Origin: Chloroflexota bacterium
GTDB taxonomy: Bacteria > Chloroflexota > UBA6077
Direction of reading: 5' to 3'
Assembly: GCA_023380955.1 (NCBI GenBank)
Contig: JAMCTB010000216.1
Span: forward strand, 1-11,873
DNA length: 11,873 bases
This document shows, in pieces, positions 6,606 through 11,873 of this stretch. The notes below the pieces were generated by a model. The model was not told the origin of the DNA and did not search any database. It saw only the letters and a list, made by a program, of their open reading frames with translations. How positions within the stretch are numbered: position 1 is the stretch's first letter; each line of letters opens with the position of its first letter. A program made the translations under genes and the position numbers.

Positions 6606-6853
6606 GAGCTATCGTCCTGGTCGGCGAGGGTGCCCCGGAGCAGCTTGAGAACCCAGCTCAGGAGGGCGCTGGCGATGGCGCCGACCCCGCCTACCAGGGC
6701 GATCGCCATGCCGGCCTTGGCGGTCTCCGTCAAGCCGAGGCCCGCGAAGGATTCCGGCCGGGCTGCCATCCCCAATCCCGCCAGGAGCAGCAGGAGGGAG
6801 AGGGCCATAAGGAGAACCACGAGGTATGTGCCGGCCCGCAGCGCCGAGACCAT
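6602..6853 (-). CDS. Small membrane protein with two transmembrane helices, function unknown
   Basis: An 83-residue protein I do not recognise. It has two hydrophobic segments, about residues 8-30 (rich in Leu, with LLMALSLLLLLAGLGMAA) and 46-70 (Gly/Ala-rich, GMAIALVGGVGAIASALLSWVLKLL). A short polar linker joins them and an acidic tail ends in DQDDSS. GGAGG 8 bases before the ATG at 6853 supports translation. It begins 32 bases after the stop of the histidine kinase on the same strand, so the two are likely co-transcribed and the protein may be a kinase partner. The reading frame overlaps the end of lysC tail to tail by 4 bases with no terminator between. Existence is well supported; role is open. 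Confidence 0.75.
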   Translation of the reverse strand: MVSALRAGTYLVVLLMALSLLLLLAGLGMAARPESFAGLGLTETAKAGMAIALVGGVGAIASALLSWVLKLLRGTLADQDDSS

Positions 6854-6885
6854 GGGGCCTGCCTCCGAAGCCCGACTAGAGAGGG

Positions 6886-8334
6886 TCAGGGCGAGGGTGA
6901 TGCCCGCGATTCCAGGGGCTGCTCTTCCCCCTCTGCCTCTCCCTCGGCCGCAGGGTTTTCGCCGCAGGGAAGCACCACCGTGACGGTAGTGCCGACCCCT
7001 ACCTGACTCTCCAGGTCGATCTGACCACCGTGAGTGTCCACGATGCTGCGCACGATGGAGAGTCCCAACCCCGTTCCTTCCTCGCTGAAACGGCGGGCGT
7101 TCTCGGCTCGGTAAAACTCGTTGAAGACCTTGGGGATCTCCGCCGACGGGATGCCTATACCCGTGTCGCTGACCCGGAAGCGGATGTTGTCCTCCAGGAC
7201 GTCGACGGCCAGATCTACCTTGCCTCCGGCCGGGGTATAGTTGAGGGCGTTGGACAGCAGGTTGGACAACAGCTGCTCCAGGGCCTCCGGATCGGCGAAC
7301 ATGGTCGGGGCGGCGTCGGGGGCGCGGGTGGAGAGGGCCACCACTTTCGCCACGGCCTTGGGCGCCTGCTGCGCCACTACTTTCTCGACGACCGTCAGGG
7401 GGCTCACCGGCTGCCTGTCGGTGAACAGCCTCGTCTCCCGGGCTCGCGAGAGGACGAGCAGATCGCCGACCAGGGTCAACAGGCTGTGGGTGCGCCTCTC
7501 CGCCCTGGCGATCATGTCTCGCTGCGCCGCCGGCAGCTCGCCGGCACGGCCCTCCAGCGCCCCTCGCAGCGAGTTCTGGACGGCCGCCAGCGGTGCCCTC
7601 ATCTCCTGGGAGACCCTTCGCATGTGCTGGCTCTTCATCTGCTCCAGCTCCGACAGCTGGTTGTAGGCCCTCTCCAGCTCCTGGGCCTTCCGCTCCAGTT
7701 CCATGGTCAGGCCCAGGATCTCCATGCCCCTTGCCCTCATCCTCCCCATGATGGAGGTGGCCATGTAGGCGGCCAGATAGAGAGTGCTGCTGAACACCAG
7801 GAGAACCGTAGCCACGAACAGCCCGTCGTGGGCCCGGGACAGCCCGGCCCTCCCGAAGAGGCTCACGTGGGGGATTATCCGGGCGTACTCGCCCAGCACC
7901 AGGCTGCCGAAGAGGACGATGGCTACCGTCGCCTGGATGAAGGTTGCCCGCCGGGATAGCAGTATGCTGGCGATGATCACGTGGAAAATGAAGTAGAAGG
8001 CGAGGGGGTTCTCCACACCCCCCGAGAAGTGGATCAGCAGGGTGAGAAACAGGAGGTCCGTGACGATCTGGGCGTTGGCCATCATCCTGGCCTGCGCCAG
8101 CTGGCTATCGCCGGAGACCACATCGTTCCACTTGAGACCGACGATAAAGAAGGTGTTGTACATGGCGATGGCGGCGCCAATGAGGTAGAGCGGCAGAGGG
8201 TCTAGCCTCACGCCGAACAGGGTGGTGGACAGGAAGGTGCCGTAGATCACCGCGGAGGAGGCCAGCCACCTCAGCTGAATGAGCCAGTAGATGCGCTGGC
8301 TAAGCTCTACGTCAACGGGAGCAGACCGTCGCAA
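6886..8334 (-). CDS. Membrane sensor histidine kinase, RegB-like sensor region, phosphoacceptor His replaced by Gln
   Basis: The 482-residue protein has six predicted membrane helices (about 17-40, 47-67, 88-103, 108-127, 132-152, 171-193). GGVENP at 105-110 resembles the GGxxNPF quinone-site motif of RegB/PrrB redox sensors. A coiled-coil linker (205-235) leads to the dimerisation domain, where the H-box reads VSQEMRAPL: codon 243 is CAG (7608-7606), so Gln stands where the phosphorylated His should be. The nearest His is 237. The ATP-binding domain looks complete (N-box SNLLSNALNYTP near 359-370, G1 DTGIGIP near 391, F-box NEFYRAEN, G2 GTGLGLSIV near 421). The start is TTG 8334 with GGAGG 5 bases upstream. 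No response regulator is adjacent. The last residues (ASPSP) lie in a degenerate piece of the CCCTCACCC/CCCTCTCCC repeat. It may be a degenerate or non-canonical kinase. Confidence 0.88.
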   Translation of the reverse strand: MRRSAPVDVELSQRIYWLIQLRWLASSAVIYGTFLSTTLFGVRLDPLPLYLIGAAIAMYNTFFIVGLKWNDVVSGDSQLAQARMMANAQIVTDLLFLTLLIHFSGGVENPLAFYFIFHVIIASILLSRRATFIQATVAIVLFGSLVLGEYARIIPHVSLFGRAGLSRAHDGLFVATVLLVFSSTLYLAAYMATSIMGRMRARGMEILGLTMELERKAQELERAYNQLSELEQMKSQHMRRVSQEMRAPLAAVQNSLRGALEGRAGELPAAQRDMIARAERRTHSLLTLVGDLLVLSRARETRLFTDRQPVSPLTVVEKVVAQQAPKAVAKVVALSTRAPDAAPTMFADPEALEQLLSNLLSNALNYTPAGGKVDLAVDVLEDNIRFRVSDTGIGIPSAEIPKVFNEFYRAENARRFSEEGTGLGLSIVRSIVDTHGGQIDLESQVGVGTTVTVVLPCGENPAAEGEAEGEEQPLESRASPSP

Positions 8335-8391
8335 CTCAGCCTCCGCCAGTTATTGCCGATGAGCTTTGGCTGTCGATTTCGCTGAAGGCAG

Positions 8392-8443
8392 AAAAGCCTC
8401 TCCCCAGCCCGAGCCACAGCGGTCGCATCAGGAAGGGAGAGGC
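8392..8443 (-). terminator. Terminator- or attenuator-like hairpin in the leader of the histidine kinase
   Basis: On the minus strand GCCTCTCCC (8443-8435) and GGGAGAGGC (8404-8396) form a 9-bp stem, followed at once by TTTT (8395-8392). The loop of 30 bases is long but can fold further. It lies downstream of the kinase promoter (8523-8495) and 58 bases before the TTG start. It could therefore end hyp-operon transcripts or attenuate the kinase itself. The arms belong to the same CCTCTCCC repeat family as 5291-5311. Confidence 0.5.
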
Positions 8444-8494
8444 GCTCGTCACCCGCGCATTGGGCGCCGCAAGCGTGAGCGCCCCGCGACTGTG

Positions 8495-8523
8495 ATGCTA
8501 CCAAATAGCCCGGGAAAAGGCAA
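8495..8523 (-). promoter_or_regulatory. Extended -10 promoter of the histidine kinase
   Basis: The minus strand reads TTGCCT (8523-8518), 17 bases, then TAGCAT (8500-8495), with TGG directly before the -10 as an extended element. Transcription would start near 8488, leaving a leader of about 150 bases. This leader contains a GGGCGC/GCGCCC inverted repeat (8462-8467/8479-8484) and the terminator-like hairpin. With these elements the 207 bases between hypB and the kinase are accounted for; no reading frame there looks real. Confidence 0.6.
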
Positions 8524-8541
8524 GGTATGAAGGCTCGCTAA

Positions 8542-9195
8542 CTATTTGTGGGTATTCACCCGGGCTCGCACCCAGTTCAGCCAGCCCTCCAGCCCCTGCC
8601 CCTTTCGGGCCGACAGCTCGAAGATGGGGAGGTCGGGATGGGTGGCCCTGGCCGCGGCCCTCGCTTTCTCCAGGTCGAAGTCCACCATCGCCAGCAGGTC
8701 GATCTTGTTGAGCACCATGGCGCTGGACCGCTCGAAGATGAGGGGGTATTTCTCCGGCTTGTCGTCGCCCTCGGCCACGCTCAGGATCACCACCTTGGCG
8801 TCCTCGCCGATGTCGAAGCCGGCGGGACACACCAGGTTCCCCACGTTCTCTACGAACAGCAGCTGGATCCCCTCCAGGGCCAGACTCTCCAGGGCCGAGC
8901 GCACCATGTTGGCGTTGAGGTGGCAGTCGCCGCCGGTGTTGATCTGAATCACCGGGACTTGGTGCCGGCCGATCCTCTCCGCGTCGGCGCTGCCCGCGAT
9001 GTCCCCCTCGATGACGGCCATGCGGAACTCGCCCTTCAATCCATCCAGGGTGCGCTCCAACAGTGAGGTCTTGCCCGCGCCCGGCGAGGCGATCAGGTTG
9101 AGGGTGTATATGCCCTTCGCCTTCAGCAGCCGCCGGTTCTCGGCCGCGATGGCGTCGTTGGCTTCCAGTACGTTGCGCAGTACCTTGATTTCCAT
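8542..9195 (-). CDS. hypB: Hydrogenase nickel-insertion GTPase HypB
   Basis: SIMIBI-class GTPase that works with HypA to deliver Ni to the [NiFe]-hydrogenase large subunit. The 217-residue protein has Walker A SPGAGKT (37-43), EGDIAGSADAERI (switch I region, about 63-75), FVENVGNLVCP (114-124) and the guanine-specificity motif NKID (163-166). Cys91-His92 and Cys123 have the same 32-residue spacing as the G-domain metal site of E. coli HypB (Cys166, His167, Cys198). It lacks the N-terminal CxxCGC metal site and any His-rich stretch, so it is a plain type without nickel-storage capacity. The ATG at 9195 has GAGGAG 5 bases upstream, and the hypE stop is 12 bases before the start. It is the last gene of the operon. 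The histidine kinase downstream has its own promoter. Confidence 0.95.
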   Translation of the reverse strand: MEIKVLRNVLEANDAIAAENRRLLKAKGIYTLNLIASPGAGKTSLLERTLDGLKGEFRMAVIEGDIAGSADAERIGRHQVPVIQINTGGDCHLNANMVRSALESLALEGIQLLFVENVGNLVCPAGFDIGEDAKVVILSVAEGDDKPEKYPLIFERSSAMVLNKIDLLAMVDFDLEKARAAARATHPDLPIFELSARKGQGLEGWLNWVRARVNTHK

Positions 9196-9207
9196 GGAGT
9201 CTCCTCG

Positions 9208-10242
9208 CTAACAGATCCGGGGTAGCATCTCGCCCATCAGCATCTGGACCACCCGGGTTCCCCCGATGCGAGTCTTCATCAGCACCCTGCCACCCTGCTC
9301 CGGCAGCACCGTGCCGACGAGGCACGCCTCCTCGCCGTAGCGGGTCCTCCGCATGGTTGCCAGGGCCTGCTCGGCCTCATCTGGGGGCACGATGGCCACC
9401 AGTTTGCCCTCGTTGGCCACGTAGAGGGGATCGTAGCCCAGCATCTCGCAGGCGGCCTGGACGGCGGGGCGAACGGGGATCCGATCCTCCTCGATCCGGA
9501 TCGCCACGCCCGATTGGGCGGCCAGTTCGTTCAGGGTGGTGGCGAGGCCGCCCCGGGTGGGGTCCCGCAGGGAGTGAAGGTGAGGACTGGCCACCAGGAT
9601 GGCCTCCACCAGACGGTTGAGGGGGGCAACGTCGCTGGCCACCGAAACGCCGAACTCCAGCCCCTCCCTTCGACTCAGCACGGCGATGCCGTGATCGCCG
9701 ATGGGGCCGGAGAGGAGCACCAGGTCGCCCGGCCGGGCGTTGCTGCCCGACACGTCGACCCCTTCGGGCACCACCCCCACCCCGGTGCTGGTGATGAACA
9801 GCCCGTCGGCGCTTCCCTGTTCCACCACTTTTGTGTCGCCGGTGACCACGGCCACGCCCGCTTCCTCCGCCGCGGCCTTCATGGAGGCCACCACCTGCTC
9901 CAGGGTCGCGATGGGCAGCCCTTCCTCCAACACGAAGCCTGCCGCCAGGTAGAGGGGCCTGGCCCCCACCATGGCCAGGTCGTTCACGGTGCCGCAAACG
10001 GCCAGCCGGCCGATGTCGCCTCCGTCGAAGAAGAGGGGCTTCACCACGTGGCAGTCGGTCGTCAGAGCGAGACGGCCACCCCAACCCTCTCCCAAGGGGA
10101 GAGGGAACAGGGAAAGCACCGCCGAATCGTCCATCCGGTTCAGGGCCGGATTGCCGAAGGCCGGGACGAAAACCCTCTGTATCAGCTCCGCGCTCAGCTT
10201 GCCCCCGCTGCCGTGGGCCAGAAGGATGCGTTCGTCTCTCAT
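9208..10242 (-). CDS. hypE: Hydrogenase maturation protein HypE
   Basis: Dehydrates the carbamoyl group received from HypF on its C-terminal cysteine to a thiocyanate, the source of the cyanide ligands of the hydrogenase iron. The 344-residue protein starts with ILLAHGSGGKLS and has DDSAV (38-42), LTTDCHVV, GGDIGRLAVCGTVNDLAM, VVTGDTKVV and DPTRGGLA, all typical of the AIR-synthase-like family. It ends in PRIC, the required terminal Cys344. An extra stretch of about 11 residues (44-54, SLFPLPLGEGW) between DDSAVL and GGRLALTTD is encoded by a palindromic DNA repeat. I recall other HypE proteins as having only one or two residues there. The rest of the frame is undisturbed, so the protein is probably active. 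The start ATG overlaps the hypD stop (ATGA), implying translational coupling. Confidence 0.95.
   Translation of the reverse strand: MRDERILLAHGSGGKLSAELIQRVFVPAFGNPALNRMDDSAVLSLFPLPLGEGWGGRLALTTDCHVVKPLFFDGGDIGRLAVCGTVNDLAMVGARPLYLAAGFVLEEGLPIATLEQVVASMKAAAEEAGVAVVTGDTKVVEQGSADGLFITSTGVGVVPEGVDVSGSNARPGDLVLLSGPIGDHGIAVLSRREGLEFGVSVASDVAPLNRLVEAILVASPHLHSLRDPTRGGLATTLNELAAQSGVAIRIEEDRIPVRPAVQAACEMLGYDPLYVANEGKLVAIVPPDEAEQALATMRRTRYGEEACLVGTVLPEQGGRVLMKTRIGGTRVVQMLMGEMLPRIC
10078..10113 (-). repeat. Palindromic repeat of the CCCTCTCCC/GGGAGAGGG family inside hypE
   Basis: CCCTCTCCC (10085-10093) and GGGAGAGGG (10097-10105) form a 9-bp stem with a 3-base loop, a slightly longer version of the stem at 5293-5311. 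On the minus strand it is read in frame as FPLPLGEGW within codons 44-55. The insert length keeps the frame. Confidence 0.8.
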
Positions 10243-11327
10243 TCCACCCCCGCGAACTGGAACCAGGTGGAGCAGGTCCCCTCGCTGGAGACCATGCAGG
10301 GGCCCACCGGGTTCTCAGGCGTGCAGACCCGGCCGTAGAGGGGGCACTCAGGGGGTTGGACGACGCCCCTCAGCACCTCGCCGCAGCGGCAGCCGGCGTG
10401 CTCCCTGGTTGGCCCCGGATCGATCGGGAGGACGCGGCGGGCGTCGAAGCGGGCGTACTCCTCCCGAATCGCGAGACCGCTGTCGGGGATCAACCCCAGC
10501 CCTCGCCACTCCGCGTCGGCGGGTTGGAAGACGCGATACATCTGCTCCCGGGCCACCGGGTTGCCCTCCGGTCGCACCACCCTCCGGTACTGGATCTCCA
10601 CCTCCGCTCTACCTTCAGCCCGCATCACCAGCAGCATGTCGATGGCCTGGAGGATGTCCAGGGGCTCGAAGCCGGCGATGACAGAGGGGATGCCGTAATC
10701 CCGGGCCAGAAACTGGTAGGGCTCGGACCCCGTGATGGTGCTCACGTGGCCGGGGCAGAGGAAGCCGTCGATCCGGATCTCCTCGGCGTCCACCAGCGCC
10801 TTCATGGGAGGAGGCATCACCTTGTGCACCGGGTAGACGAAGTAGTTGCTGAGCCCCATCTGCTCCGCCTCCAGGAGGGAGCAGGCGACCGTTGGGGCGG
10901 TGGTCTCGAAGCCAATCCCGAAGAAGACCACCTTCTTCTGGGGGTTGGCGCGGGCGATGGCCAGGGCGTCCAGGGTGGAGTAGACGATCCGCACCTCGCA
11001 GCCCTCGGCCCGGGCCTGTGCCAGGCTGGAGAAGGAGCCCGGCACCTTCAGCATGTCGCCGAAGGTGGCCAGGATGGTATCCGGCTGGTGTGCCAGGGCG
11101 ATGGCCCAGTCGACGTCGCGGTTGGCCGTCACGCACACGGGGCATCCAGGACCCGAGACCAGGGAAACCTGCTCGGGCAGCAGTTGCCGGATCCCGTGGC
11201 GGAAGATGGAGACGGTGTGGGTGCCGCACACCTCCATCAGCTTCATGGGGATGGCCGGGCGCCGGTGGATCTGCTCCACCAGCCGCGCCGCGGCGGCGGC
11301 GTCTCGGAACTCGGTGACGTACTTCAT
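10239..11327 (-). CDS. hypD: Hydrogenase maturation iron-sulfur protein HypD
   Basis: Scaffold on which the Fe(CN)2CO unit is assembled together with HypC and HypE. The 362-residue protein has the family's three central motifs: MEVCGTHT (Cys34), SGPGCPVC (Cys62 and Cys65) and GFLCPGHVS (Cys191). A cysteine-rich C-terminus follows, with Cys at 313, 315, 328, 335, 344 and 352 (CRCGEV, PPECPLYGRVCTP, GPCMVSSEGTC); several of these bind the [4Fe-4S] cluster. Length is standard. The ATG at 11327 shares one base with the hypC stop (TGATG), and the hypD stop overlaps the hypE start (ATGA). HypC, D and E are thus made as one coupled set. Cytoplasmic. Confidence 0.97.
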   Translation of the reverse strand: MKYVTEFRDAAAAARLVEQIHRRPAIPMKLMEVCGTHTVSIFRHGIRQLLPEQVSLVSGPGCPVCVTANRDVDWAIALAHQPDTILATFGDMLKVPGSFSSLAQARAEGCEVRIVYSTLDALAIARANPQKKVVFFGIGFETTAPTVACSLLEAEQMGLSNYFVYPVHKVMPPPMKALVDAEEIRIDGFLCPGHVSTITGSEPYQFLARDYGIPSVIAGFEPLDILQAIDMLLVMRAEGRAEVEIQYRRVVRPEGNPVAREQMYRVFQPADAEWRGLGLIPDSGLAIREEYARFDARRVLPIDPGPTREHAGCRCGEVLRGVVQPPECPLYGRVCTPENPVGPCMVSSEGTCSTWFQFAGVE

Positions 11328-11554
11328 CAGTTCTCGGGACCCAGGGCTTCCATCTGCCTGAACAGGTCGATGGTGCGCCGGGCCTCCTCCTCGTCCAGCC
11401 TCTCGATAGCGTAGCCCGCGTGGATGATGACGTATTCGCCCACCTTGGCGTCGGGCAGCATCATGATGCTGGCCTCCCGTACCACTCCAGCCACGTCGAC
11501 GGTGGCCCGATTACCCTCGATCCTGGTGATCCGAGCCGGCACCGCAAGGCACAT
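11327..11554 (-). CDS. hypC: Hydrogenase maturation chaperone HypC
   Basis: Small chaperone that carries the Fe(CN)2CO unit from HypD to the hydrogenase large-subunit precursor. The 75-residue protein begins MCLAVPARI, with the essential Cys2 exposed once Met is removed, and has VGEYVIIHAGYAI with the conserved His45. The start is ATG 11554 because Cys must be residue 2 and GGAGG lies 7 bases upstream. A longer frame from 11575 would bury the cysteine. It follows hypF after 25 bases and precedes hypD with a one-base overlap. Confidence 0.96.
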   Translation of the reverse strand: MCLAVPARITRIEGNRATVDVAGVVREASIMMLPDAKVGEYVIIHAGYAIERLDEEEARRTIDLFRQMEALGPEN

Positions 11555-11576
11555 GTTCAAGCCTCCAGCTCTCAAG

Positions 11577-11597
11577 CAGTCAGCAATCAGCAGTCAG
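11577..11597. repeat. Tandem heptamer repeat at the hypF stop
   Basis: Three plus-strand heptamers, CAGTCAG, CAATCAG and CAGTCAG, lie end to end and reach through the stop codon of hypF. On the minus strand they encode the last residues (T, A, D, C) and the TGA. Similar CTGACTG-type runs occur between genes in many genomes; this one has grown into a coding end. Confidence 0.75.
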
Positions 11598-11873
11598 CAG
11601 GCGGCGATTGGCGATCACCGCCTGGCCCAGTGCTATGCCCCCGTCGTTGGGGGGGACCTGGTGATGGATCAGCACCCGAAAGCCTCGGGCTTCCAGCAGG
11701 CGGCAGGCCCGCTCCAGCAGAAACAGGTTCTGGAAAACCCCGCCGCTCAAGGCTACCGTGGTGAGGCCGGTCTCCTCCCGAAGTCGGTCGCAGAGGGAGC
11801 CGATCAGGTCGGCCACGGTGTTGTGGAACCGGGCGGAGATCACCCCCGTCGGGGTGCCGCACCGCACCTCCTC
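11580..11873 (-). CDS. hypF: Carbamoyltransferase HypF, C-terminal end only
   Basis: The N-terminal part lies beyond the right edge; the frame is open from base 11873. The visible 97 residues contain FHNTVADLI, VALSGGVFQNLFLLERA and VPPNDGGIALGQAV. These are the last motifs of the Kae1-like domain of HypF, which forms carbamoyl-adenylate and transfers the carbamoyl group to the C-terminal Cys of HypE. The stop is TGA at 11582-11580. The final residues after ANRRLL (TADC) lie in a heptamer repeat and are probably not ancestral. hypC follows after 25 bases, so this is the first visible gene of the operon. Confidence 0.93.
   Translation of the reverse strand, partial: EEVRCGTPTGVISARFHNTVADLIGSLCDRLREETGLTTVALSGGVFQNLFLLERACRLLEARGFRVLIHHQVPPNDGGIALGQAVIANRRLLTADC

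Noticed and set aside
1..11873. tRNA genes, rRNA genes, CRISPR arrays or insertion sequences with transposase
   Set aside because: None seen on either strand; the only repeats are the short palindromes and one heptamer run.

Overview
The window comes from a GC-rich bacterial chromosome. The gene set (RecD2 helicase, a class II aspartokinase next to homoserine kinase, a hyp operon), the strong AGGAGG-type ribosome sites and the scattered palindromes of the CCCTCTCCC/GGGAGAGGG and TAGGGCGGGG type fit an uncultured Chloroflexota lineage best. That assignment is an inference; no rRNA or other phylogenetic marker is present.

Left part (1-2894). A CapA-family gene, cut by the left edge, follows recD2 on the minus strand. 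recD2 has an extended -10 promoter and a very short leader. Back to back with it is a plus-strand promoter that opens a stretch of about 330 bases without a gene. This stretch folds into several long helices that use G-U pairs only on the plus strand, and it ends in a hairpin covering the ribosome site of the next gene. It is the best candidate here for an undescribed structured RNA or riboswitch.

Middle (2905-6853). A dicarboxylate/acidic amino acid:cation symporter is followed by a 75-base palindromic repeat, then homoserine kinase (thrB), a second palindromic repeat and aspartokinase (lysC). thrB and lysC catalyse the first step of the aspartate pathway and the step leading to threonine. 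lysC carries a well-placed internal ribosome site and ATG, as expected for an alpha/beta class II aspartokinase. Its stop overlaps tail to tail with a small two-helix membrane protein.

Minus-strand signalling unit (6602-8523). The small membrane protein lies downstream of a sensor histidine kinase. The kinase has a RegB-like six-helix membrane domain with a GGxxNP motif, and glutamine replaces the phosphoacceptor histidine. It has its own extended -10 promoter and a terminator-like hairpin inside its leader.

Right part (8542-11873, minus strand). This is a compact [NiFe]-hydrogenase maturation operon in the order hypF (cut by the right edge), hypC, hypD, hypE, hypB. The genes overlap or nearly touch, and together they make and insert the Fe(CN)2CO and nickel parts of the hydrogenase active site. 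hypE carries a palindromic repeat inside its reading frame, translated as about 11 extra residues, and the last codons of hypF lie in a heptamer repeat. No hydrogenase structural gene and no hypA is in the window.
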